In this document: positions 1-11,257 of the stretch, one piece after another | Position numbering within the stretch: the first letter of the stretch is position 1 | How the letters are laid out: every line of letters starts with the position of its first letter | NCBI GenBank assembly: GCA_910591455.2 | Contig: OU342817.1 | Location: forward strand, 19,723,890 to 19,787,889 | Direction: 5' to 3' | Length of the DNA: 64,000 bases | From: Pholis gunnellus | Taxonomy: Eukaryota; Chordata; Actinopteri; Perciformes; Pholidae | Notes under the pieces: generated by a model | What the model was told of the DNA's origin: nothing | Database searches by the model: none | Seen by the model: only the letters and a program-made list of their open reading frames with translations | Translations under genes and position numbers: made by a program

Positions 1-2572
1 AAATGAGTCTTTTTTGCTCCTGCTTGGTCAGTGCTTTCAATATCACTCCCATGGCGTCAAATAAGAGCAGTGGCCCTACATTAAAAACTACAACACTCTA
101 CGTGGACGTAGTAATGGTGGGAGTAGAGGAGGAAGTCAGGCAACGCAACATAATGAGTTACAAATCCACGTAGGAAGGACCTTGGGGGTCTCTTTGCAGG
201 CTCGCAGACGCCACAACACATCACCTCAGATAACTTATTGTAAGCACGATTGTTTCCTAAATCTATCCCAAACTAAGACTCTTTTGAGGGTGGAACACGA
301 AGGTGTGTCCTGCAGTCGGCCTCACTGTGCACTCACAGATGGACCTACTTGTAAAAGTACAGGACTTTCAGCCAGGAGACCACTGTTTGTGTCCCGTGGC
401 GAGTAATATTGTAATATTGTGACCTATGTACGCAAGTTGAGTTATGTCACATACTTAACTTTCGTTGCATACGTGACATATTTAACTGCGTGACAAATGT
501 ACTTCTTTTAAGCCAAACCAAATTGTTTTCCTAAACCTAACCACGTACTTTCTTTTTGCCTGAACCTAACCAAGTTGTTTCCTGGAAACACTGAAGTTTA
601 TTTTGAAAAGCCAGCTTATGCATGTAACCGGAGTGTTGACACGAGCAAATCTGTCTCTAGGGGTACCTAGGGTGTCAAAAAAGTATAGGTTAAGTAATAT
701 GCAACTATTTTGCAGTTAAAGAAATTTTTGTGGGAACTTCCTCCCAAAGTCCAAAAAAAACAACATCCAGATTAGGTTCATTTGTAACTCTAATGGTGTT
801 CAGGGTTGTCTGTCTCTCTGTGTGTGATTGACTGGAGCAAATGCTGTTTCTGAAATGTTTCCACAGTGATAAGCACAACATACTTATAATCTATAGCATA
901 ATTCCCAAAACATTACTTTGATCCACAAGGAAACTCTGTTTATTAATAGAGATAATATATATATATATAAGTCTGCTGTACTCTGTCAGCATCCAGTTGT
1001 AAAAAAAAAGATTATTGTTTTTTTTATTGTGGCTTGAGGCTGCAGGATGTTTACTGCTAACCAGCAGGAAGCCCACAAACACTGACACACCATGACATTT
1101 GTACAAAAGCACATACAGATATATGTATATATCAAATCCTTTTAACTTTAAACTTCCACAGATGTTTCCTGAGTGAAAGCGGTGGTATATCAGCGTAGGT
1201 GTTGTAGCTAATGAGTGCTCTGTGATATTTAATGCCTTCATTTTATGACTATGGATTGTTCATGACAGTTTTGTACGCTCTGTTTTTTAAGCATGCTGGC
1301 ATCTTGACTCTGCTGGCAGTGTCATAGTTTGCAGTGGAGATAAGATGAGATATTCTTTTCATTAACTCTTGTTTTTGCATCTGGCTTTGTATATTGACAC
1401 CAAACTGACCAGTGAAAGAGGAAGACATAACTTTTAGCTCACGTCCCAACGTCACCTGCAGTGTTGTATTTGTTTAAGGGAAGCACACACACCCACACAC
1501 ACCTTGCATAGTCATAAATCAATTGTATGCATCTAGCAAACAGCCCTCATTGCAATTTGGCTTTTATAATAGATGTTTATATGGACGTGTGATGAGGATG
1601 CTCTCAACAATGCAGACAGACTGTCAAAACTGATTTTTTTTTGTTTTTGTTTGAGAAGCGTGGGTTTCATATTTACTCAAACTTTGGACCCGTTGGAGAA
1701 TATTTAACCACTTTTCCAGCTTTGTTTCATTCCGCTTTATTGATCTTGGACGGCAGAGTTTACTTCCTCATTGTATATCTCCTCATTTTGTTATTTATTT
1801 CATCTTTGCTTTTCACTTCTTAACTTATTTAATAAGGTCCCGACTTTTGGTCCATTCTGCTTGCATAAGTCAGTTTTTGGTGTTTTAAACTCGCAAAATA
1901 TGAAAATAATTGCTTCCATCAATTTTACTTGAGTGTGTATGTGAATCATCAACACAATTGCATGCACACAAAAACAGCAACACTAACAGTATGTGTTAAA
2001 GTATGTGTTAAAGTAGTTATTATATCACATACTGATACGAGTATGTGCTGGCATGATGTGTGACATGTGAAGACTAGGTTGGATCAGCTGCATTGATACA
2101 TTGATGCAGGGACAGCAGCAGTTCATGTTGGTCACAAATGAACACCTGTTTTCTAAAAAAAGAAAAAAACAGCAGTGTTGCTACTTATCCAGGAAACCGA
2201 AATGCATGAGTGAACACCAACAGAGACAGCGGGAACACACTGAGCTAGTTCTCTGGGCCAGCGAATGCTTAAAAACAGCAGGAACAGAAGTTATAGGATG
2301 TTAACATGGATCTCACAGTAAGTGGTCCCTGGCCACTCAGAAAAAGAAAGTAGGCTCGGTCACATGACAGGTTAGGAAGAATCCCCAATGAAAAGCAACC
2401 ACCAAGCATTGATTACATACACCCCATTGCTATTAGCTATAAGCATTTTGCTTTTTGGCCTTATTAAAGGCAGCTAAAAAGATACTTTGACAGCACATAT
2501 TTGTATTTTCTTCCCAAGCAAATTAAGTTTGTAATACAGGTTTGAGTTATAGTAGCATGCCAAAGGTTGACC
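1..2572. other. Non-coding flank, no gene recognised
   Basis: There is no supported gene here. The sequence is AT-rich and all open frames are short, with no conserved protein signature. Around 510-600 near-identical short phrases recur (cctaaacctaacca, cctgaacctaaccaa), which I associate with old teleost interspersed repeats. Small A and T homopolymers and TA runs (950-970) occur. Confidence 0.5.
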
Positions 2573-2580
2573 TGTGTATG

Positions 2581-3721
2581 CAGGGGCGGACTGGCCATAG
2601 GGGATACCGGGGAAATCCCCGGTGGGCCGACGGGGGTTGGGCTGGTCCAATACCGGTCTACCACCTCTATCACTAACAGGCCCTCCCTCTGACATCGCCG
2701 GCCCCGACTATATATTCTATGCATCACAGAAAATGTTAAATTTACTCTAATACCTAAAGTCAAAAATCAATCACTGACTGATATTTATACTACTCCTTGC
2801 GATCTGTATTCACACTCTAATCTCTTCCGTCAGTCTAACTTGGTTTTAGGTGTTATTAAATGTCAATCACTCTAGCCCAGTGGGTCCACAACCTTTGTTG
2901 CGCCACGGACCGGCTTCATGTAAGACAATATTTTCACGGACTGGCATTCAAGGTGTGGCGGATAAACACGTCGAAATAAAATGATACGATCGGCATTATA
3001 ACATGTGTCAAGAGCCACAGGCGGATGAAATTGCGAGAGAATCCGGTCATTTTTCAAAATAAAACTTTCAATAAAAAAATCAATAAAACGGAAATAATAT
3101 AATATTTATTCTTTCTGTGCGGCCCGGTAACAAATGACCCAGATGCACCTGGGCCAGCAGAGTTAGTTTAGGTTCTGTTACTTAACTTATTGTTTTGTTA
3201 TGCACCTTCAACACCCCTACACACACACACAATCACACATCCAGCATGCAACACTACTGATACCACTGATGTTCACACCCCATCGTATGTTCTGTTCTGT
3301 TCATTTCTACAATATATAGTTCATACTAATTCTACCCTCTGGTTCCAGTTTCTTCATTGTGTGGTCTTTCTCTGCTGACATACATTCCTTAAGGCTCTGT
3401 AGTTATAACCATGTGATACTAGCCCAGAGTTCAGCATATTCATCGAGCAAACTATACCTACCTTGGAGTGTTACAATAGCCAGTATCATTTTATTCCATG
3501 TGTCCATCCAGGCAAATTGGTGGATCCAAATTGTATTAAAAAAAACATATATGATGTCATTTCTTTGTAATCATCCAAAATAATGTTAAGTGTATGGGTA
3601 TTTTTCAAAGTAGGCCACTGACTGGTCGATATGTATGCATTGAGTGGGCAACGCGCCGTGTATTGAGTGGGCCGGTCTGACAGTAACTCCCGGGCCACTT
3701 TTTTCCCCCAGTCCGCCCCTG
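2581..3721. mobile_element. Non-autonomous hAT-type DNA transposon, complete with 8-bp TSD
   Basis: Both ends carry the same inverted terminal sequence, CAGGGGCGGACTGG (start at 2581; reverse complement ending at 3721). The element is flanked by a perfect 8-bp direct repeat, tgtgtatg, at 2573-2580 and 3722-3729. An 8-bp duplication and CAGGG... termini are diagnostic of the hAT superfamily. The 1,141-bp interior has no transposase frame, so it is a non-autonomous derivative. A second, different element lies inside it (2878-3140). Confidence 0.9.
2878..3140 (+). mobile_element. Nested hAT-type MITE, right end decayed
   Basis: It starts with CAGTGGGTCCACAACC followed by a 'gcgccacggaccgg' segment and 'ttttcacgga'. 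It continues through 'ccggtcatttttcaaaata' to 'ctgtgcggcccggta'. From memory this order of blocks matches a very common teleost MITE with CAGTGGTTCTCAACC-type ends. The right terminal repeat is not intact: it fades near 3130-3140. It lies wholly inside the 2581-3721 element and so inserted later. Confidence 0.65.
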
Positions 3722-3729
3722 TGTGTATG

Positions 3730-4014
3730 ACATGAATTTTTCAACAGATCTGGCAACCAACGTTCACGAACGCCCTGACTTTTCCGAATGCTATATATAG
3801 CTGTTAGCTATATGTCGATACCTAATGTTCGCAAAGGAAAATATAAATACATTATGCAAATATAACCCCAGTTGTTTTATTCCATTCGCACTCATTTCCA
3901 TTCACAACATTTCCAAACGAGGTGGAGGGGGGGGGGGGGGGAGCGTAAACCAATTCAAAACACCATCAGGGCTTGTAATGCGGCGTCTTTGTTCCCATGT
4001 AGCCCATCATAGTT
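3730..4014. other. Short non-coding gap with poly-G tract
   Basis: No gene is seen. A run of about 16 G residues sits near 3927-3942. Confidence 0.5.
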
Positions 4015-4124
4015 AGTGACACAGCTAACATGCACTCAGTGACACAGCTAACATGCACTCAGTGACACAGCTAACATGCACTCAGTGACACAGCTAACAT
4101 GCACTCAGTGACACAGCTAACATG
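4015..4124. repeat. 23-bp minisatellite, about 4.8 copies
   Basis: The unit agtgacacagctaacatgc + actc is repeated with essentially no divergence at 4015, 4038, 4061, 4084 and 4107, and the last copy is partial. Near-identity between copies indicates recent expansion. The array directly abuts an interspersed repeat that also contains 'gttagcatgctgatgttag'. Confidence 0.95.
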
Positions 4125-4440
4125 CTGTTTAGCAAGTATAATGGTTTTATTAATCTTAGTTTAGTGTGTTAGCATGCTGATGTTAGCTAATCATTAGCGC
4201 TAAACACAGAGAACAGCTGGGGCTGATGGGAATGTTTGGCAGGTTTTTGAAAACCTTGGGACACCCTGTGATTTGATCTTTCCAAAGTTATTCGCTTGCA
4301 ATTCATTCAGAGTGGGACATGAATGATTGTGTACCAAATTTCAGGGCAATCCGTCCAGTAGGCTAGTATTTCAAAATGTTGTGCCAATCCCTCCAGCAGA
4401 TGTTAAGATATTTCACAGAATACCTTTAAACTAGTGACAC
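4125..4440 (+). repeat. Teleost interspersed repeat, family A, copy 1
   Basis: The copy has the ordered blocks 'gttagcatgctgatgttagc', 'cagctggggctgatgggaat', 'accaaatttcagggcaatcc' and 'gttaagatatttca'. The same blocks recur at about 8624-8915 (inverted), 30930-31265 and 50030-50225. It has no coding capacity. I recognise this as a common percomorph repeat but cannot assign a class. Confidence 0.75.
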
Positions 4441-4974
4441 TGAAAAGTAAGGAGTTCACCGTAGACAGATTTATATTGAGGGGAGATATTTCATTTTGGA
4501 CCAACATTGCCATCCCTCGATTGAGAGCTAAGAACTTAAAGCGTTAGAAACTCCAATAGCTGTATAAAACATTACCCGTGTCTTCCACATAATCTTGCTT
4601 TTACTCCGAAGGAAATCAAGTTCATAAGTCATGTTTTCTTTTGAGTAATAGTATGCAAATAAAAGTGGTTCTTGTCCCCAAAGATATAGATGACAGATGG
4701 TTTGGTTAAAGAGTTAGGGGAGAAAAAAAAGGTTCAAGCACTCTCAACTCAATGGTAAACAAAACAATGGACACACCTGAAAACCAGAACTGGGGCTGAA
4801 TACGTTGTTAACTTGTCTCAATAGAGGTTTATGAATCGACACATTGCTGAATCAAACAATGCGAGCAGTTGGGCAGTTTGTCACAGCTTCATTGGTTCAG
4901 TGCCTTTGTTATATTTTTAACTTGATAGTCAGCAAACAGCAGGAAACCATAAGGGTCTGAACAGATTAGGAGCC

Positions 4975-5091
<117 letters not shown>

Positions 5092-6718
5092 TCAGTGTCT
5101 GCTATGACCAACATACAAACTTCCTCCTTTAGCATTGGACTCCATAGTCTGGAGTGGTGAAGAAATGAAAGGAGCGGTTTTAATCCACTGCAGAATGCGA
5201 TGCAACTACTTGACAAATCCGGTCGGCATATACCGCCACCTGAGACCTACACATCAAATTCAGTTAAACCAGCTTCATTTCTTAAACATGCAACTTACAA
5301 AATATTATTTTAATCTGAATATGACAATCCTGACAGAGCACACACGAAGTTCCATAAAAGACACCCTTGACATTCAAGAAAGAAACAACAAACAATGTTC
5401 AAATTTAAAGCAACTATCTGAAACGGATTGAATCGTTAAAAATCAGAGTTAAGCCAAAAATTCCCAGTCGAGTCACTCATCATTTACCGTTTCCTACAAA
5501 TTAAACTGAATGACACATCTTTATAACTCTTCTATTGTGTGTGTGTGTTGATGATGAGATCACACAATGACCTGATGCACATCTCTCACTGCTGTTATTC
5601 ACACATCACATGCATTTGCGCTTACCTCTCTTAGTGCGTGTCCCCGCTGAAGGAAACAAGTTCATCCACTGCCAACAAGTTTTTGTTTAGTCCTGAGAGT
5701 TCTTTTCTGTGTTTTTTATCATCAGATTGACATACAGGCTGCTGGACAGACGGGCTGACGGTATCTGGTTCGCCAAGTGGGTCAGCCGGTCGACACGGAC
5801 TGTTACGTTCGTCCACCAGAATGAGGAACTTAGACAAACCGGCTGGGGATTTTTTTTCTTACTGAAACTTCCTGGTACAATTGTCTAATGATTATTTGCA
5901 TAATCAGCAACACACACACATACGCACACGCACTGGGGCACAGCAGACAGATGGTCTTTCACGTCTTTACAAAAGGAAACACTATAATGTCGAAGGAGAG
6001 AAGAGTTTTACAATGTTATAAAAGACACAAACAAACAGAATCCCTTTGAGGAAATTAAAGATTTTATATATTATATTTTGGTCTATTTACATCAAATAAT
6101 GAATATACAATCTGTTAATAAAGATCATATAAACGTAACATATGCTTAACAATTACCGTCATTTGAGTGTCATGTGTGTTAAGTTTGATAAATTCCCCCA
6201 CAGTGCCACCTGTTGGCCACATTGCAGAAATACAACATGACAAGCGTCATCAGTTCTTTATTTAATTTTGACACACGGAGTAGAAAACATGGTTACAGAC
6301 AGAGAAACACCAACACATTTAGCAGAATCATGCACCTGCTATATTTCTGCATGCTGAATTATGAACGGCTGAGTTTATACAGTGTTGTTGAAGCCGGCGG
6401 GAGTCACTTATACGCTCACATGGCATTTTACAACTGGAAAAACCTGAAAAAGAGAGTTATAATTTCCCTATTATCATCAGCATTGAGCTGCAGTATGACA
6501 GGAAGATTATACTTAGTAAAACGGGGGAGAAAGTAACAAAATACACAGTTTTCACAGAGCATGCGTGACTGTCTTTACAGACGGTGATTATAGGATGAAT
6601 CCATTATTTAACAAAAGGAGCAGGAATGTAGTTCAGGCTCAATGTCACAGAGAGAAACCTTCACACAAACATGTTACACTTTACCGGAAGCTCTACTGAG
6701 TATTGCATATCTACATTT
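5092..6718. other. Non-coding region downstream of pkia
   Basis: No gene is recognised on either strand. It lies 3' of pkia, which runs on the minus strand, so part of it may be pkia 3' UTR. A possible AATAAA signal for that strand is at 6257-6262. A CTCF-like site (plus strand cagtgccacctgttgg, 6201-6216; reverse complement begins CCAACAGGTGGCA) is nearby. Confidence 0.35.
6257..6262 (-). terminator. Candidate poly(A) signal for pkia
   Basis: On the minus strand this reads AATAAA, about 2.2 kb past the pkia stop codon. PKI mRNAs are known for long 3' UTRs, but the hexamer is common by chance in AT-rich DNA and repeats intervene, so this is tentative. Confidence 0.2.
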
Positions 6719-7100
6719 AAGGAAAAGTTTGACATTTTGGGAAACTTATTGGCCTTACTGCCGAAAGTGAGATGAGAACGACACCACCCTCACATCTGTG
6801 TGCTAAATATGTTTTAACATAGCTTAGCGGACTAGCTCATCTACATTAGGGTCACAAATCAGCAGAGAAAGGAGGAACACACTTGGCTTATAGTTTAGTC
6901 GCAAGTCAAAGGTCAGGAGGAATCAAACAAACGCTTTGAGGCCAAACCTTTACAGCTTTTAGCTTAGCTTAGCATACAGACTGGAAACAGGGGGAACAGC
7001 TAGCCTGGCTTAGCTCTAAAGCTCACTATTTGTCTCATTTGTGTAATCCGAAAAAAACCACAGACTGTATCAAAGTGTGGACGTAGTCTCCGTGATTTAA
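6719..7100 (+). repeat. Teleost interspersed repeat, family C, copy 1
   Basis: The copy has the blocks 'gtttgacattttgggaaac', 'gagatgagaac', 'gcttagcttagcatacaga', 'ctggaaacagggggaacagc' and 'tagcctggc'. A second, diverged copy at 20975-21165 has the same order. The left part is interrupted by extra sequence. Similar sequence may continue to about 7480 around a poly-C run at 7122-7136. Confidence 0.7.
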
Positions 7101-8446
7101 ACAGGTGAGTTATTCAATAATCCCCCCCCCCCCCCCGTACCATTAGCATTAGTGGGGATTTTAGCCATTTGGGGACCTGCAGTTTTCTCAGCACCAGAGG
7201 TTTTCCGCTTGGTAGAAACGACCTGGAACTTCCAGATGTGGCAGCTGGTAGCCTGGCAACTGGTCCGAGCCAACAAATAGTTCTGCCTGTGTCAAACATC
7301 TAATTGTTGTTTTTGTTACGAATTATAGAAAGAGGATATAACATGTGTATTAGTGAGCTTTAGAGGGGCTGCTCGGTGAATTCTGTTACTTGTCGGCCGG
7401 AGCCAGGCTAGCTGTTAACCCGTCTCCACTGTTTATCCCATGCTAAGCTAACCCTGCTGCTGACTGCTGTTTCACATTACTTAGCGTACAGACATGAGAT
7501 TGGCATCGATCGTCTCCTAGCTCTCCGACAAAAAAAAAGACAATAAGCCCATTTCCCCAAAAATTCTAACTACTACTAGGTTGTGATTATAATGGCGTCA
7601 TTAGAAAAGTGTTTTAAAAACAAGTATCAACATTTTAAAAGATAGTGTACCATCATCTTTTCTTATTCTAACCACTGAGCCTTGGAACAACGCCTTCCAT
7701 ACTGTACGGATTGTAAAATGTATTATTGAGTATTGTGGGTCAATAGAAGACACAGTCACACCAAATACAAGTCTGCTGCTTCCAACAGTACAGGATGTAT
7801 TTTTTTACCCATCACCCCGTTAACAGCCAAAGTAACCGAGCCCCAGTGTTTTTCTTCTTCTCTGCGTTTTCCAGCTTCACTACAGCCGAGCGGTGCAATT
7901 CTCTCTACAGTGTTGTCAATTTAAAAAGGAAGCACAAGCCATTACCTGGCCATGTATTCTCTACCAGCACCACTACAAACATGCTACTCCCACTGTGACC
8001 CATTACATCAGCACGTCTCAGTGGTCTCACAAATTGCCTGCACGACCACAAAACTCAACACAGGGTGTCTCTCTTTATGTCCTCTTTGCGTTCCCATCAT
8101 CCAGCCTGTGTGTTTAGGAACTAAGACTGAAAGTAAAATCAGGTGTACATGAGCTACATGTTTGTCTCTCTCGCTTCCTCCCACTCTGTAATACACCCCT
8201 ACCAACAGTCTCGTTATTCTAGTGCACAGCAGAGCCACCGGGGACATGAGAGCACTGAGTGATCACATTGCAGCACAGCGACCTCGACAGTGGATTTGGG
8301 GAGGGGGGGGGTCAGCGCCCTGCTCGCGGGCACGTCAGCGGCGGTGGCGCTACCCTCCGACTACCAGCCGGCTTCGGACTTCCATCCCGACGGCGGCTGG
8401 AATCCGTCCCGCAGCTCTCTGTCCACAGGCAGGAGTGTGTGAGTGG

Positions 8447-9403
8447 TTAGCTGTTCCTCTGCCCCATCTCCCTGTGGGACGAGGAGGAAGAGCTCTGGCT
8501 GTCCTCGGTGTCGCCTCCGTCTAACGAGGACAGGGATGACAATTTACAGGACATCAATATCAATAGGATCATATCAGTGTTTTTTGTCCCTGGGCCCCAG
8601 TCATCCTTACCTTTTTGGCCAAGCTAGTGGCGTGGCTCTAGGGGTAGCAATGTCTGTCTATTGATCGGTCCAGACTCTTTGCTCCGGACTTAAATCTCAA
8701 GAAGTATTGGATATTCAAGGTCCCCCAGAGGATAAATTCAAATCACTTTTTCATCTAGCAACATTAGAATTTAATTCACCAGACACTCTGTTTATGACCC
8801 AACAACTGTAAAACTAACAGTATTCCCATCAGCATCAGCCGTACTTTGTCTTCAGTGCTGATTTTAGCAAATGTCTGCATGCTAATATGCTAAACTATGT
8901 CTTACAACAGTCAACTCACAGAGGACAGGCTTTCCCAATCAAACATGTTCTGACTCAGAAAGAACAGGGTCTCTTATTTCTAAATAGCTACATAATAGCG
9001 GATGCAAACCTTTAATAACTGTACGCTTGTCTTAACAGCAACTTCCTTACTGGCCTCGACACGTGATCCACACAGAGACCAGTAGTTTCTAAAATCATCC
9101 TTGTGGAAAATGTCCATAATGTCTGTAGACAACATTTTCCATACATATATCTGACCGCTGACATCCCATAGAGTTACCCAGCAGCTTTTTAAACATGCTC
9201 AAAACATAAACTCAGTCCAAGGTGATCAACTCCGGTTTACCTCCCCCTCCCGCGTTGATGTGCAGCTGGGACAGAGACAGGGTGAGGGGCAGCCCTCGGC
9301 CCTCGGGGTCGGTGGGACTCTGCAGGATGTCGTGCATGGCGTTCCTGCGTCCCGTCCTGCCAGAGGCGATGAAGTCTGCATACGTGGCCTCAACATCAGA
9401 CAT
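8447..9403 (-). CDS. pkia: cAMP-dependent protein kinase inhibitor, alpha type (two coding exons)
   Basis: The CDS is join(9403-9241, 8520-8447) on the minus strand: 163 + 74 nt, 78 residues plus TAA. The protein blocks the PKA catalytic subunit as a pseudosubstrate and exports it from the nucleus. Visible are the N-terminal amphipathic helix (MSDVEATYADFIA, anchoring Phe11), the pseudosubstrate RTGRRNA (residues 16-22, Ala at the phospho-site) and the nuclear export signal LTLSLSQLHI (40-49). The tail holds six serines (64-69). Human PKIA has 76 residues. The first exon opens after an acceptor (ctctccttgtag, exon from 9431) and ends at donor GGAG/GTAAAC (9241/9240). The second follows ...cctcgttag at 8521. 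The phase-1 junction joins G to AC and keeps the frame. Met9403 is the only start that gives the conserved N-terminus. Alpha is chosen over beta or gamma because of TYADFIASGRTGRRNA. Confidence 0.94.
8624..8920 (-). repeat. Family A interspersed repeat, inverted copy in pkia intron
   Basis: On the minus strand this reads 'gctgatgctgatgggaatac' then 'tgggtcataaac', and ends near 'ccccta gagccacgc'. This matches the order of the copies at 4125, 30930 and 50030. It sits in the intron between the two pkia coding exons and is non-coding. Confidence 0.7.
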
Positions 9404-9431
9404 CGCTCGTGCATCCTTCACACAGCAGCAC
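9404..9431 (-). other. pkia: pkia 5' UTR part of first coding exon
   Basis: These 28 nt lie between the splice acceptor (AG at 9433-9432) and the ATG at 9403. At least one further non-coding 5' exon is therefore expected upstream, at higher coordinates. Its position is not proven. Confidence 0.7.
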
Positions 9432-9699
9432 CTACAAGGAGAGCAGCCATGGGATGAGCTCCATCTGTCAGAGTGTGCAAATGAAGGTTCCACTTTAAAA
9501 CTCTCCAAACAGTGTGTGTACAACAATGAAGCAGGGCAAAGCTGACAGCACATGTCACGTGCATATACTCATTAGGATACATGTTACACTACGAATAGTA
9601 ATACTCCTAATTAATACAACGCAAGAAGGCAGGTATAGCATGACATTATTTTTCTTTATTTCAATCTTTTTTAACTCACTACTAGGCTACACACACTGA

Positions 9700-10129
9700 A
9701 TTAATTAATTAGACCTGAACAGTTCCACAGCTTTCTTCAGTAGGCTAACCATGTTATGCTAACCAGGCAGCCCGTCCGTAGCTAGGCCCACAAATCAAGA
9801 ATCAGGTGTGGAACTGACCCACAAGTCTAATTACATTCACATAATATCTCATGACGTAACCGTATTATGTCGAAGCATTTTCTTACCTTCACTTAACAGC
9901 TCTACCGGTGTTGTAACCGTAAGCTACATGTCTAGAGAGTGTTTTGACGTTCAAAGCAGAACAGGCCCGACATCACATCAAACGATCCAACAAAAACAAG
10001 CTAAACTAAGCACACAAAATAATACAGAAGCAGACCCACGTGCTGTAGGTAATAATCCCACGGCCTTACCACTACATACCGAGACGAGTCAATGCGTGGA
10101 AATCATTTCACAGTATTAATCCCATCAGT
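9700..10129. other. Non-coding, upstream of pkia coding exons
   Basis: No gene is recognised. The region lies between the first pkia coding exon and the CpG-rich block at 10.13-10.3 kb. A donor-like string TAGTG/GTAAGG is readable on the minus strand near 10060-10070, and could end a pkia leader exon. Confidence 0.3.
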
Positions 10130-10300
10130 AGGACGCTTTGAAAAGTCCCCAGTCCATTCTCCATTGCCGTCGCATCTTCCTCCTTCGCGACCAATCAGCA
10201 GCCGCGACCCTGCATCTGGGCGCTGATAGGTCAGGAGACACAAAAGGATGAGAGGAGAGCTATCTCGCAGAGCAGCACCAGCAACAAAGGTTTATGCTGC
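10130..10300 (-). promoter_or_regulatory. Candidate pkia promoter / leader exon, CpG-rich with CCAAT box
   Basis: A short GC- and CpG-rich block stands out from AT-rich flanks. It holds tcgcgaccaatcagc (CCAAT at 10191, readable as ATTGG on the minus strand). Its position, about 0.8 kb upstream of the first pkia coding exon, fits a promoter and non-coding first exon. There is no direct evidence for a start site. Confidence 0.35.
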
Positions 10301-11250
10301 ATTCGTGGTCACCTCGTAAATCTCAATGAACTGACCAACATAATATTTATCTTACTATCTATGATGCTGTTTCCTATTTGGATGTTGAACCATCAAAACA
10401 GTAAAAACAAAATAGAATTGAAACAAATAAAAATCAAGCCTGACAGTTGACTGGAGAAATACAGAAATTCGACTAAGTTAAACCAAATAAAATATATAAT
10501 TAATTAACGGTATAATTAATGCCTCCTGAAAGGCATCACTCAATGTATATACCTAGCATATTTCAGAACATGTAGTTTAATGTGCTTTACAATAGACTAA
10601 AATATAATATATAAAAAAAACAGGAAAAATCACAGATTGAAAAGACATTTTTAAAAAGACAAATGAAATTAATTAAATAAAGTAACTATAGTGTAACAGT
10701 GTGCGAAATATGATAATACAAACTACTGCACTTTTTAGGTGCTCTGAAGGTCTATATTTCCCACAGCACTTGAAGGCGGCAAAATACTAAAGCTAACTAC
10801 AATAATCGCACTCAGTTAGTGTTTACAGTTTAATGACCTTATATGCGCATGTTTATTCTTATCACAGCTACTGAATTCACAACCTACAGTATCATGTGCT
10901 GCAGTGGAGGGTAACCCAACTACAATACTTGCATTTGCTATATGAGTGCAGGCTACATCAATGGGAATACCTCAAACATGTTAACTCATTTACGCCGACA
11001 TCATCCCAGTGTGGCAGTGGGTGGAACGAGATGAAAACCTGGAGAAGCACAAACTCTCCCGGCAGCATTTAGGCAGCCATTCCCTACCGATTCAAACAGG
11101 ACTAAAGCGATCACCACGGCTAATGGTAAATGTATAGCCGCAGACATGAGAGCACTTCTACCCTCATATTGCCATGTTGGCACAACGTTACTTGGCTGAG
11201 CCTGAAACCTCTGTCCCTAGCGAGAGGGTATTTTCCACTGCAGGTGATAT
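10301..11250. other. AT-rich non-coding DNA
   Basis: No gene is recognised. Tracts such as aattaattaacgg and poly-A runs dominate to about 10,700. Confidence 0.5.
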
Positions 11251-11257
11251 TGTCACT

